A stretch of DNA of 64,000 nt from Fibrobacter sp. (GTDB lineage Bacteria; Fibrobacterota; Fibrobacteria; Fibrobacterales; Fibrobacteraceae), in contig JAKSIB010000005.1 in NCBI GenBank assembly GCA_024399065.1, positions 1 to 64,000 of the forward strand, written 5' to 3'. This document shows positions 25,647 to 34,456 of the stretch, piece by piece (within the stretch, counting starts at the first letter, position 1; the number at the start of each line of letters is the position of its first letter). The translations under genes were made by a program, and so were the position numbers. The notes beneath the pieces were generated by a model. That model was not told where the DNA came from. It ran no database searches and saw only the letters and a list, made by a program, of their open reading frames with translations.

Positions 25647-26669
25647 ATGCCTAACTACCAAAAGGGTACATTATCTGGTATCAACCAATCGTATGACACT
25701 GCCATGAAGGATGCTGAGCAGCGTAAAACATTCAATGATAGCCAGATTGGCTACTACATGAATAAATTTTACGACAACGCCCGTGGTCATTTGATCAACA
25801 AGTATCATGTCGGCCTGTGGGGTGACTACGTATATGAGGCATTGCGTGTAATGGACCGAAACAGTTACGCTGACAAGTATACGTTGACAAATACAAAACA
25901 GTTCAAGCAAACAGGCGATTTGCATATCAATACAGCATTCAAGAACTGGGCCGACTTATTCTACTCGAAAGAGGCCCGTGTACTCAATATGTATTGGAAT
26001 GCCAACAAGGTCACAATGGGTTCGTCTACAGCAAAACCGACTAACCTAAATATCGATAATACGAAGACGATGATGTACCCATTGATCCTAAGTGATCAGG
26101 GTCCCAAAGAACTGAAAATCCATGTCGTCGATGATCCGTACATGATGTGGTATCAATTCTTCAACGCATTGTACAACGTACAATTCAGCCCGCTCGTTTT
26201 GAAGGCCCGTAGTACATGGCAAAAGATTGTTATTGCCGTTGACTTATACAACGACGCAACGACAACAACCCGAAGCGACAACTTCAAGGAAGCGTCCAAG
26301 GGAAACCAGTTTACCACGGACATTTCGTTGGCCCAGATGTTTGAATTCAATTCTTGTGTATTGACCGGCGCACCGCAGGTAAACCCGTCATACGATGAAT
26401 CGAATCCATTCTCATTCGATGTATCGTTTATGTTCCCGAATGCATTCCAAGGAACCTGCAAGCAGCAATTGCGCTACCTAAGAGACAATACCAACGATGG
26501 TTGCGACGGCAATGCAATAACGACCAAAAACGGTGGCACCTATCAAGTCAGCTTTTATGAGGAATCATACAGTTCGATTAAAAAGCGTGGCCCGTTATAC
26601 GAAGCGTTCAACGAAAGCGATTACTATAAAAATTACAGCAATAGATATTTTAGTTCCAAGAAGGTCTAG
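25647..26669 (+). CDS. Virion structural protein, possibly tube-related
   Basis: A 340-residue protein with a strong TTGGAGG ribosome site. The first 120 residues are helical and polar. The second half has MWYQFFNALYNVQF and FEFNSCVLTGAPQVNPSYDESNPFSFDVSFMF. The latter resembles the closing strands of tail-tube domains. It probably works with the tube-like protein encoded just upstream. Its TAG overlaps the stop of the convergent glycosyltransferase by 3 bp. Confidence 0.5.
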   Translation: MPNYQKGTLSGINQSYDTAMKDAEQRKTFNDSQIGYYMNKFYDNARGHLINKYHVGLWGDYVYEALRVMDRNSYADKYTLTNTKQFKQTGDLHINTAFKNWADLFYSKEARVLNMYWNANKVTMGSSTAKPTNLNIDNTKTMMYPLILSDQGPKELKIHVVDDPYMMWYQFFNALYNVQFSPLVLKARSTWQKIVIAVDLYNDATTTTRSDNFKEASKGNQFTTDISLAQMFEFNSCVLTGAPQVNPSYDESNPFSFDVSFMFPNAFQGTCKQQLRYLRDNTNDGCDGNAITTKNGGTYQVSFYEESYSSIKKRGPLYEAFNESDYYKNYSNRYFSSKKV

Positions 26670-27442
26670 ACCACAAAAAACTTAGGAGTCAACTTTTCAG
26701 TCACCAGTTTCTTAGATAGACTGGTGACTTCCTTATTTAGTATATCTACATGATCCAAATTATACTTGTCTTTGGGGCGTGCGTGGTCCTGATGCAATAC
26801 CGCATTAGATCCATATGGAAGATAGAACATGTTAATGCGGCAGCTCCACGCAATATATGACAGGAAACTATCCTCGCCACCCCATTTGCCATCAAATGCA
26901 GGCGAAAAAATTCGACCGGCCGTATTGAAATACATTTCCATCATACGTCTGACCAATATAACCGCCTTCCTGTTAATCCCAAAATTGCATGACCATATCC
27001 CCATGCATTTTTTAAGTAGCGATGCATTATTAAACATTGTCCCATGCGAATCGAATAATCCAAGACTGGACATTTCATTTGAATATTCCCTTAGGTCACG
27101 CCAGTTATATTGTTTTTCTAATCGGCGGCCAATCGTAATCATAGGAATATCCAAGTCAAGCCATTCTTTATGAGCCTGAACAATAAATTCTTGCGGCGCA
27201 CAGTCGTCATCCAAGAAAATAAACGAATCGCAAGTCTTCTCCGCTTCAACCAACCCCATATCACGACATTTGCCGGCAAGAAACCCGTCGCCTTCAGTAT
27301 TTTTCACGACATGCACATAGTCAGGCAAATCGGTCGTAATTCGGTCTAATACAACAAATATTTCACATGGCTGCCGATGTAAACGAGCAACCGTATCATG
27401 AATCAACTTATCATTATGACATGGAATAATGACGCCGATCAT
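26666..27442 (-). CDS. Family 2 glycosyltransferase
   Basis: A 258-residue GT-A enzyme. MIGVIIPCHND opens the nucleotide-binding fold, FIFLDDDCAP (about residues 93-102) is the DxD metal site, and GKWGGEDSFLSYIAW (about 186-200) is the acceptor-side ED motif. It overlaps the Glf-like gene by 4 bp (ATGA), and is the last gene of the long tail/baseplate operon. It may modify tail fibres or baseplate proteins, or act on host surface glycans. Confidence 0.8.
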   Translation of the reverse strand: MIGVIIPCHNDKLIHDTVARLHRQPCEIFVVLDRITTDLPDYVHVVKNTEGDGFLAGKCRDMGLVEAEKTCDSFIFLDDDCAPQEFIVQAHKEWLDLDIPMITIGRRLEKQYNWRDLREYSNEMSSLGLFDSHGTMFNNASLLKKCMGIWSCNFGINRKAVILVRRMMEMYFNTAGRIFSPAFDGKWGGEDSFLSYIAWSCRINMFYLPYGSNAVLHQDHARPKDKYNLDHVDILNKEVTSLSKKLVTEKLTPKFFVV

Positions 27443-28473
27443 TTAATCATCGTCTCCACACGCTGTCTGATATCCAATGTTTTATTGGCGCCATAATACT
27501 TGATCAATGATTCATACTGGCTATACATTTTGACATTAGTTCTTGTGAGCGGTATCTCTGAAATAAAGTTGTCAAACAAGGTATACACTAGCTTTGCCGA
27601 CATCTTATATGCATCATTACCGACGATCACGATACCCCAGAAATCACTATACGGCGTATAATAAATACCCTCTCTAGCCATGGCAAGCTGAACAGGCATC
27701 TTCACCTGTTCCGATGTCATCTGGACACGATCAAACCGGCCACCCATATATTTCATATATGCGTCAATTCGGTTATCCATAACAACTAAGTTATCAGTGA
27801 AATCCTTATTCATTATCAAGCTAGTAATTTCATCAGGTTCAATCGGTGAATTCGGTATATCGTACGTATCCAAGAACAAGTTGCACAGTGCATTATAAGT
27901 CATGTTAGGACGGCAATACGTTTCACTATAATCTTCACCAAGATGATCAAATGGGCACTCATACGTAAATCCATGCATGGTAATATGAGACAGCTGAATT
28001 CCACGCCACCGTGTAATACCAATTGGTTTGATAAAGGTATCAACAAATTCCGATGGCATGGCATTCTTCATCACGGACAACAGCTTGGATGGCGAATTAA
28101 CCTTATTTTCAAAGCATTCTGAGACTTCTTTACCATTGAACGCATTGCATACAGCTTCCCACTCAGATTCCTTCTCAAAGGTATTTTTATTCATCGGAAA
28201 CTGGATTACACCATTTGACGAATTAGATATTTTGACCTTTTCGTACGGAATGTACATGTGGCGAGGATTATGATATTCAGTAAATTCAACTACAGGAAGC
28301 AGCGTTTCAATCATATCAGCCGTACGGCCGGATACCATATCATGGAACACATCCAATGGTTCACCCAGAACACCAGATGAACGGAACGTCACGTCATTTC
28401 CATTTATCTTCTGGCGGACCGCCTCAACAACAGCGTCAACGGAATACCCGATTATAGTTATATTCTCGCTCAT
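27439..28473 (-). CDS. UDP-galactopyranose mutase-like protein lacking a clear FAD motif
   Basis: A 344-residue protein. By eye it follows Glf from the substrate domain onward: VVEFTEYHNPRHMYI, VIQFPMNKNTF, FVDTFIKPIGITRWRG (compare KGYTEKQWG), and VMDNRIDAYMKYMGGRFDRV (compare TGPIDQYFDYRFG). A C-terminal helix follows. The N-terminus starts like a Rossmann fold (ITIIGYSVDAV) but lacks GxGxxG. The GGN/His loop that follows in Glf appears shortened. It could be an inactive or altered sugar-binding relative. It overlaps its neighbours by 4 bp on both sides. Confidence 0.5.
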   Translation of the reverse strand: MSENITIIGYSVDAVVEAVRQKINGNDVTFRSSGVLGEPLDVFHDMVSGRTADMIETLLPVVEFTEYHNPRHMYIPYEKVKISNSSNGVIQFPMNKNTFEKESEWEAVCNAFNGKEVSECFENKVNSPSKLLSVMKNAMPSEFVDTFIKPIGITRWRGIQLSHITMHGFTYECPFDHLGEDYSETYCRPNMTYNALCNLFLDTYDIPNSPIEPDEITSLIMNKDFTDNLVVMDNRIDAYMKYMGGRFDRVQMTSEQVKMPVQLAMAREGIYYTPYSDFWGIVIVGNDAYKMSAKLVYTLFDNFISEIPLTRTNVKMYSQYESLIKYYGANKTLDIRQRVETMIK

Positions 28474-28901
28474 ATCACACCCCCGTCAGCCTGAATATAC
28501 GGCAAAATATAGTTTTCAAGCCATTTTGCCTCTGGGAATTCAAACAGAATGTCAATGATTCGGCCATTATCGTCAGCAAAAACAATAGCAGGTAATTTCT
28601 GCATTCCTAAGTCAGTATAAATCAGGTTCTTTTCCGGATCATCCTCAATAACAGTTCGCACGCATCGAACAGGATTATCAAATAGGCCATATTTTCTGAA
28701 CCAAGAGAACATCTCGTCAAACGCCGCCTTACACATCTTACACATGGTAGAGTCATCGTAGAAAATGAATACCCACATGATTACACGCTGTCTGGACGTC
28801 ACATCGGCATACGCCTCTTTACCATAATCAAGCAAACGATGGGACAGAGTCCTATAACCGCTTTGAATAAATACATTATTACCACAGCAAGCTGACATCA
28901 T
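28470..28901 (-). CDS. Thioredoxin-like protein
   Basis: A 143-residue protein. MWVFIFYDDSTMCKMCKAAFDEM places a CxxC redox pair at C54 and C57 after a beta strand. GMQKLPAIVFADDNGRI supplies the cis-Pro strand of the thioredoxin fold. The N-terminal 40 residues are an extra segment. It may serve disulfide exchange in assembly or supply electrons, but class III reductases normally use formate or NrdH-type donors, so no link to nrdD is claimed. Confidence 0.65.
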   Translation of the reverse strand: MMSACCGNNVFIQSGYRTLSHRLLDYGKEAYADVTSRQRVIMWVFIFYDDSTMCKMCKAAFDEMFSWFRKYGLFDNPVRCVRTVIEDDPEKNLIYTDLGMQKLPAIVFADDNGRIIDILFEFPEAKWLENYILPYIQADGGVI

Positions 28902-28927
28902 AGATCCTATTAAAGATTACCTTTAAA

Positions 28928-29455
28928 TTAGATCACAATACTAGGATCAAACAAACCCTTCATATTTTTTTCATTAGCTATCAGCCAGTTAACGCCTCTG
29001 GCCTTGCACCAAGCCGCAGCAGCTTCCCACTTGGCATAATTGACCATCACGTCCATGTTCTTTCTGTCATAATTCAGTTTACGTTTTGCATACCTATCAA
29101 GCTTCGCCTGATCAGTACACCCAGCCGGTGGTGGCTTAGGCGCCTTCGGCAATACGGAATAAGCAGTCGGCTTGATTTCAATCAAGTACTTGGCTTCTCT
29201 TCCATCAGGATACCGGCACTCAAGGTATATATCCGGCCGATAAATAGCCTGTTTCATATACACAGGCGAATTATATGCGATTGCAAATGGTTCATACCCC
29301 CATTTAGTGATAAACGGGTTGATGTCGCAAACAGCAAACATGGTATATTCCCAACGTGACTTTGAAATCGGCGGATCAATATTTTCCATGTACTTTTCAG
29401 GATGTATCAGCTTATACTCATCCTTATGGCAATCAGTATAATAATTATTAGCCAT
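28928..29455 (-). CDS. Head completion nuclease, T4 gp4-like
   Basis: A 175-residue protein matching the T4 gp4/gp50 pattern: IHPEKYMENIDPPISKSRWEYTMFAVCDINPFITKWGYEPFAIAY, then YRPDIYLECRYPDGREAKYLIEIKP. The PD...EIK residues form a PD-(D/E)XK (TnsA-like) nuclease site. In T4, gp4 acts on filled heads before tail joining. Its position beside the baseplate genes resembles T4, where gene 4 lies next to 53 and 5. Confidence 0.8.
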   Translation of the reverse strand: MANNYYTDCHKDEYKLIHPEKYMENIDPPISKSRWEYTMFAVCDINPFITKWGYEPFAIAYNSPVYMKQAIYRPDIYLECRYPDGREAKYLIEIKPTAYSVLPKAPKPPPAGCTDQAKLDRYAKRKLNYDRKNMDVMVNYAKWEAAAAWCKARGVNWLIANEKNMKGLFDPSIVI

Positions 29456-29461
29456 ACGCCC

Positions 29462-31441
29462 CTACTTCAACGCATTGTTAAACATACGAGCATAATATGC
29501 CGCTCTAGGTTCCCCAGTATACTTACCAGTAAACTTCATATTGGATATCTTTTCATAGCGATCCCGATCAAAGTCATACGGGACTTCATAATCAACGACA
29601 ACCGGGTTAGATGCACCAGTACCGTCGGCATTCATGTGTCCCATCGGATCATTCTCAAAAATAGACGGTCGACCGCCATCAAACGGAATGCTAGTAGTCG
29701 AATTGCGCAGGAAATTGGCAGCCAACTCTTCAGCACGGTTAAGTTTGTCCTGAACAAACAGGACATATTCCTTGCTGGTCGCATAGCAATTTGTGAAACG
29801 GACAAACTGGTATAAATGTTCGGTATAATACGGATCACCCTTCTCGCTAGACATTGTCGATACAATCTTCTTGCAAAGGCTTTCTTCACGCTTTGTAATC
29901 GGTCTGGTACCTGACGATGCAGCATTTTCCGTTTCGAGCGTATAGGCAAAATTAACCGCATCTGAAATCGAACTAATCTGGTTACTAGGCGCATCCATAT
30001 TAGTATCGCCATTCTTCTTAGCAATATCACCAAATGCTAGACCATGGTTCAAATCATACTGATCAGCCAGTTCATCATCTTCAGATGTATCATCATCGTT
30101 ATTCTTGCTCTTTGTCAGCCAGTTAAGCAGCAAATCAAGCGGGGATTCATTATACAATTCACGAAGAACGGTTTCTCGGGCTGTAGGCGCAGCCAATTCA
30201 GTTGCAAGGCACATGGTGTAAATATCAGCTTCCTGAGCACGGCGCCAATACTTATCGTCCAACCGCAAATCCTTATACACTTCCTTCATTCGGTTCTTGA
30301 TCTTCTCGCCGATACCCGGACAAGGGAGTTCAAAACATCCTACCCATCCCTTCATGGTATTGATCATATCGATAATGGACATACCGTAATACTTATTGCC
30401 AGACTTAGAAACTTCGTTACTGTACACGAACAAACATTCAAACGGACCAAGCATCTTGATGAAGGCAGACATATCCATCTTATAAGTAAGCATACCAACA
30501 TATGACTTGATAAGCATACGCAGAGGCTTAATAAGCATAGTAAAAATATAGACCAACCACGATTCCAGATAGCCAAAAATCATCATGATGTATTTTTTCA
30601 CATATTTGCCAATCAGCTGTTCAAGACCCATCATCAATTCCGACGGATCCATGAACTTGAACTTTTCCTGAACACAAAGAATAACAGCACGAGCATCATG
30701 GCTGATGTCACCACCAGTCACAGGATCTTCAGTACACCCCATTAAATTAGCGATAATCACAGTAAAACATGGACAGGATTCCATCAAGCGTTGCAGTGCG
30801 CTCCAGTCAATTTTCAGCGAAAAATTCAATAAATCAAAAATCTTATCACGTAATGAGTTAATAACATCAAGAATGCAATACTTAATGGTTTCGGTAAAAT
30901 CAAGCATGGCGTTTTCAAGTCGAAGCCTAGCGGCGTCAATCTTATTGAACCAAACAATCGCCGCCTTAATGCCGACATCAATATACCCCATCAGCATACC
31001 ATACCATTTTTCTATAAAACCGCAGGCGGTCTTGACAAAATCTGGTGATGAAATCAACGTACTAATAGAAATGCCACTACTAACACCATGAAGAAAATCG
31101 GCAACCGAATCGATTGCACCGGACACCGTACTGAAAAGCGGAACATTGTCCTTGAGAAAATCATACAGTCTATCACTACAGTCTATTGCGGCCAATGCCC
31201 GTGTACCGTCTTCTATGGCCTTCGAGGCAACATCCATACCGCCAGCCACCGTATCGATAGCGTCATCAAACTTGGTCAGCAAGCCATCATCATTTCGCTG
31301 CGGTTCCGCTTTCTTACCGTCTAGCGATGACGACGTTGACGCAGTCTGTTCAGCGCCAACTGCGGACGTACTAGCGGAGGTTTTGCCCTTAGCCGCTATG
31401 TTATCCGACGATTCACTATAACATTCCTGTTTCGTAGCCAT
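29462..31441 (-). CDS. Large virion/baseplate-associated protein
   Basis: A 659-residue protein, not recognised. The first 50 residues are Ser/Ala/Thr-rich and disordered. Residues about 75-370 contain several long hydrophobic or amphipathic helices (FADFLHGVSSGISISTLI-like, AAIVWFNK, KYIMMIFGYLESWLVYIFTMLI). The C-terminal part is polar. It lies between the gp4-like and spike genes in the tail operon. Membrane-interacting helices could mean an ejected or tail-tip component. Confidence 0.5.
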   Translation of the reverse strand: MATKQECYSESSDNIAAKGKTSASTSAVGAEQTASTSSSLDGKKAEPQRNDDGLLTKFDDAIDTVAGGMDVASKAIEDGTRALAAIDCSDRLYDFLKDNVPLFSTVSGAIDSVADFLHGVSSGISISTLISSPDFVKTACGFIEKWYGMLMGYIDVGIKAAIVWFNKIDAARLRLENAMLDFTETIKYCILDVINSLRDKIFDLLNFSLKIDWSALQRLMESCPCFTVIIANLMGCTEDPVTGGDISHDARAVILCVQEKFKFMDPSELMMGLEQLIGKYVKKYIMMIFGYLESWLVYIFTMLIKPLRMLIKSYVGMLTYKMDMSAFIKMLGPFECLFVYSNEVSKSGNKYYGMSIIDMINTMKGWVGCFELPCPGIGEKIKNRMKEVYKDLRLDDKYWRRAQEADIYTMCLATELAAPTARETVLRELYNESPLDLLLNWLTKSKNNDDDTSEDDELADQYDLNHGLAFGDIAKKNGDTNMDAPSNQISSISDAVNFAYTLETENAASSGTRPITKREESLCKKIVSTMSSEKGDPYYTEHLYQFVRFTNCYATSKEYVLFVQDKLNRAEELAANFLRNSTTSIPFDGGRPSIFENDPMGHMNADGTGASNPVVVDYEVPYDFDRDRYEKISNMKFTGKYTGEPRAAYYARMFNNALK

Positions 31442-32673
31442 TAGTATTCACCCGTTTCAAAATTTATCAAAGCAGTAGGCATCGGAAAGTCAAAATCACC
31501 CGGAGTCATAACTGGCAAGTCACTAATGCCGGTCTTTGACCTGATATGCCATATAAGTTTAGATACGATTTCATGTTGATAAGACGACAAATCTTCGGTA
31601 ACAGAGCCAACAACCATAATAATGACAGCATCGACATTAGCCTTTCGGCCACTAATATTACTACCACTATATGCATATCCGTCATCAGACAAGTCGATGA
31701 ACTGATAAAAACCATAGTTGCGTAAATGAGACTTGTCTGCATTGTCGCCAAGAACTTCCGGTTCGCCATCAGCCTTACCCACCAAGAAATGGGCCGAACA
31801 GTTAGAATTCGGGTCCATGATCTTATTCGCCATAACCGGGAAGCATTCGCCTTCAGTATGGCAAACCAGAATATGGGAAGCCTGCTTTCCGACACGCTTG
31901 ATCACTTGATCAGTTCTATCCATACGAACAAATGTAGTACCCGATGTAACATATTCGCCATTCTTGTCAACCAATTCGATTTTTTCAAGGTCCTGTTCGA
32001 CCTGTGGAACCGCAGTCGATGGTGATGCGGGTGTCACTTCAGCCTGTCCATGGAATGCATCAATCGTAGCCTGCGAAATATGCGAAACACTGAGATATTC
32101 TGAACCTTGTCCTATACCGGTATTTTCTCGATTATGACCGACAGGCATACAAGTGAATATATCAACCGTACCTTCAGTCAAAACATGTAGCACATTCTTA
32201 CCAGAGCCATCCTTAGCCCCCATACCAGCATTTGTATGCGCAATACTAGATTCGTATGTTACATACCCATTATTATCCCAGATCATCTTGGAATAATTAC
32301 CCGGGTTTGTAATAGTCGTGATGTGCGTCTTACGATTATGTTCATAAAAAAATCCGTCTTCGCCACAGTTTCCTACGGCAACATCCGGATATTCCGCATA
32401 AAATGCTGCCGGGATTACACTAGGCGTAGCTGACATTCCAAAATACCGGCCACAATGCGGATCGCCATTCTCAAAGCGAACACGCAGATAATACCCGATT
32501 TGAGGAACCTGCTGGATACCATTCATCAGAGCAGGATACACATGTACCTGTTCCTTATCGGTCAATGAATTAGTCAATCCAAGAATCTTGACACGAACTG
32601 CGCCACGATGCTCGGTATCGTTACTATCACCAACTACAACACACGTATATTCTCTATCAGGTAAACGTTCCAT
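31441..32673 (-). CDS. Baseplate spike protein: gp5-like OB domain plus amidase-like domain
   Basis: A 410-residue protein. Residues 1-105 resemble the gp5/VgrG OB fold (CVVVGDSNDTEHRGAVRVKILG, then VPQIGYYLRVRFENGD). Residues about 255-400 resemble an Amidase_2 (T7 lysozyme) domain: SHILVCHTEGECF, NCSAHFLVGKADGE, VDAVIIMVVG, YQHEIVSKLIWHI, and TPGDFDF near the end. The first metal His is present, but the later His and the Cys/Asp ligand of the usual H...K.(C/D)PG element are not evident. The domain may be inactive. The gp27-like hub gene is directly upstream. Confidence 0.6.
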   Translation of the reverse strand: MERLPDREYTCVVVGDSNDTEHRGAVRVKILGLTNSLTDKEQVHVYPALMNGIQQVPQIGYYLRVRFENGDPHCGRYFGMSATPSVIPAAFYAEYPDVAVGNCGEDGFFYEHNRKTHITTITNPGNYSKMIWDNNGYVTYESSIAHTNAGMGAKDGSGKNVLHVLTEGTVDIFTCMPVGHNRENTGIGQGSEYLSVSHISQATIDAFHGQAEVTPASPSTAVPQVEQDLEKIELVDKNGEYVTSGTTFVRMDRTDQVIKRVGKQASHILVCHTEGECFPVMANKIMDPNSNCSAHFLVGKADGEPEVLGDNADKSHLRNYGFYQFIDLSDDGYAYSGSNISGRKANVDAVIIMVVGSVTEDLSSYQHEIVSKLIWHIRSKTGISDLPVMTPGDFDFPMPTALINFETGEY

Positions 32674-32675
32674 AA

Positions 32676-34004
32676 CTACTTCTTCGCATTTTCGTTGCAG
32701 GCCTGAGCAATCTTGCCGAGTTCCTCAACAGTATTGTTAAATTCACTGTTACCGGGATGATTTGAAATCAACACCAGCGTGGTAATATAATCAGCATTCT
32801 GGTCGCCAACCATACCGCCAAGAACGCCACCGCTCAATGTTTCACGTTTAGAATATTTCTTTGATGCGACAATATATGAATCAGTGTAATACTGGTCCAA
32901 TACTGCGTCGGCAGCATTCCCTGCGGTAGGCTTCAAGATACGGACAAATACACGAGATCCAATCGGAGGCCCCATAGAATTAAGCAACCCGACACAAAGC
33001 TTTTTACCATACTCCGCCAGAATTCGTGAACGAATGACATCAGCAATGGAATAGGTCTTATGCACATTGACCGCATAGCTAGTCACAAGGTCTGTCTCAC
33101 CAATCACAATATTAGGCGATACGCCAAATTGTTCAGCAGCCTTTTCAGCCGGCATAGCGCCGTACTTATAGACAACCTTACTAAAACATTCACCATTACA
33201 GTTACTAATGTCGGCCTTTCCCTTGGATACAGTAGAAAACACTATGTTAGGAAACATCGCTTCAAGGTTATTTCCTGCATCATTCAAGCGTTCACTAATA
33301 TTAAACAACCAAAATGTAGATCCGGTATTGGAATCCTTATACACGATCGACTCGGTCGGGCCGAGTGCATTCTGGCTATAAATCAACGCCTGAGGTACAC
33401 CAACATCCTTTGCATTACCAAGGGACGATATCAAGAACGACGATGTGGTTTCATCAAATGCCCAGAACAGCCAGTCACCGTTCATAGACGAATGATTAAC
33501 AATGCCATTTAACTTTTCTGGCAAATTATTGTTGATATTCTGCCACTGCATGTTGTCGGTAAAACTATTCGCCAGATCTCCGGTAATAAGATTCGTATAC
33601 TTCAATTCATCGCCATAAGACTTCAAAATATCTACCATGGCATCAAGACTCGACCCGGTAACCGGGCCTGTCGTACATTTCAAGGTGGTTTCAGATGCGG
33701 CTTCAAAACGCACTTTAACCTGTAATGTGGATTCAGATACTTCCTTGTATGAGGCTTCCCTGACCACAATACTAAAACCGGTTCCATCCAATGCCGGGTT
33801 GCCTGTATTCAAGAAGATGATCGTACCGAACTTACCGCTTTCAACTTTAAAATCAGGGGCATCGTGAACCTTAAATTCGATCTTCCCATACGGTAATTTG
33901 CACATAGGAATGACAAGGTCAAGTGACGCAACGTCATTCACGTCGAACAATCTTGATCCAATGACAGCCGTAATACCGAAACTACTACCAGTTCTAGTCG
34001 CCAT
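32676..34004 (-). CDS. Baseplate hub protein, gp27-like
   Basis: A 442-residue protein, called mainly on position and fold pattern. It has an N-terminal beta domain (LVIPMCKLPYGKIEFKVHDA), a long middle, and a C-terminal OB-like part (VGLLNSMGPPIGSRVFVRI, then TDSYIVASKKYSK). It directly precedes the gp5-like spike and follows gp48-like and tape-measure genes, as in T4-type tails. The hub would cap the tube and hold the spike trimer. Confidence 0.55.
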   Translation of the reverse strand: MATRTGSSFGITAVIGSRLFDVNDVASLDLVIPMCKLPYGKIEFKVHDAPDFKVESGKFGTIIFLNTGNPALDGTGFSIVVREASYKEVSESTLQVKVRFEAASETTLKCTTGPVTGSSLDAMVDILKSYGDELKYTNLITGDLANSFTDNMQWQNINNNLPEKLNGIVNHSSMNGDWLFWAFDETTSSFLISSLGNAKDVGVPQALIYSQNALGPTESIVYKDSNTGSTFWLFNISERLNDAGNNLEAMFPNIVFSTVSKGKADISNCNGECFSKVVYKYGAMPAEKAAEQFGVSPNIVIGETDLVTSYAVNVHKTYSIADVIRSRILAEYGKKLCVGLLNSMGPPIGSRVFVRILKPTAGNAADAVLDQYYTDSYIVASKKYSKRETLSGGVLGGMVGDQNADYITTLVLISNHPGNSEFNNTVEELGKIAQACNENAKK

Positions 34005-34441
34005 TATTCTTCTTCCTCATGGACTTCATTATACTTATTATGCCATGCTACAACACTGTCGACAGTCGGGACAACATAAGAACGATCGCCTTCGGCATCA
34101 CTTAAAATGCCATTAAAGTTATCATTATAACCAAGCCAATCCTTGCTGCCCAATACAACTGAGTCAATAGCCGCACGATATTCACGTTCAAGTTCAGCTC
34201 CCTTGAATCCCTTCAAAATTAGTTCATTTCGAATGGACTCCTCATATGGCCGAATCAATCCACGCAACGCCATAGGATTCTTGATTTCATTGGCGGCAGC
34301 AAACGCCTTATACATTGTAGGTGTCCCATATTCCTCGCCTATAGCCAAGTCGAATCGGCCATTATGTACCATAGACACCTTAAAAATGCCTGAATACGAA
34401 AACTTCTTGTCACGAATACGTGGAAATGAACTGTTTTCCAT
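34004..34441 (-). CDS. Small baseplate-region protein
   Basis: A 145-residue protein with no recognised family. It has an alpha-helical middle (MALRGLIRPYEESIRNELILKGFKGAELEREYRAAIDSVVL) and an acidic HEEEE tail. Its stop and the hub start overlap by 1 nt. Its place between the hub and the tube-cap gene suggests a hub-assembly or wedge component. Confidence 0.55.
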   Translation of the reverse strand: MENSSFPRIRDKKFSYSGIFKVSMVHNGRFDLAIGEEYGTPTMYKAFAAANEIKNPMALRGLIRPYEESIRNELILKGFKGAELEREYRAAIDSVVLGSKDWLGYNDNFNGILSDAEGDRSYVVPTVDSVVAWHNKYNEVHEEEE

Positions 34442-34456
34442 TATGAACCCTCGCTA

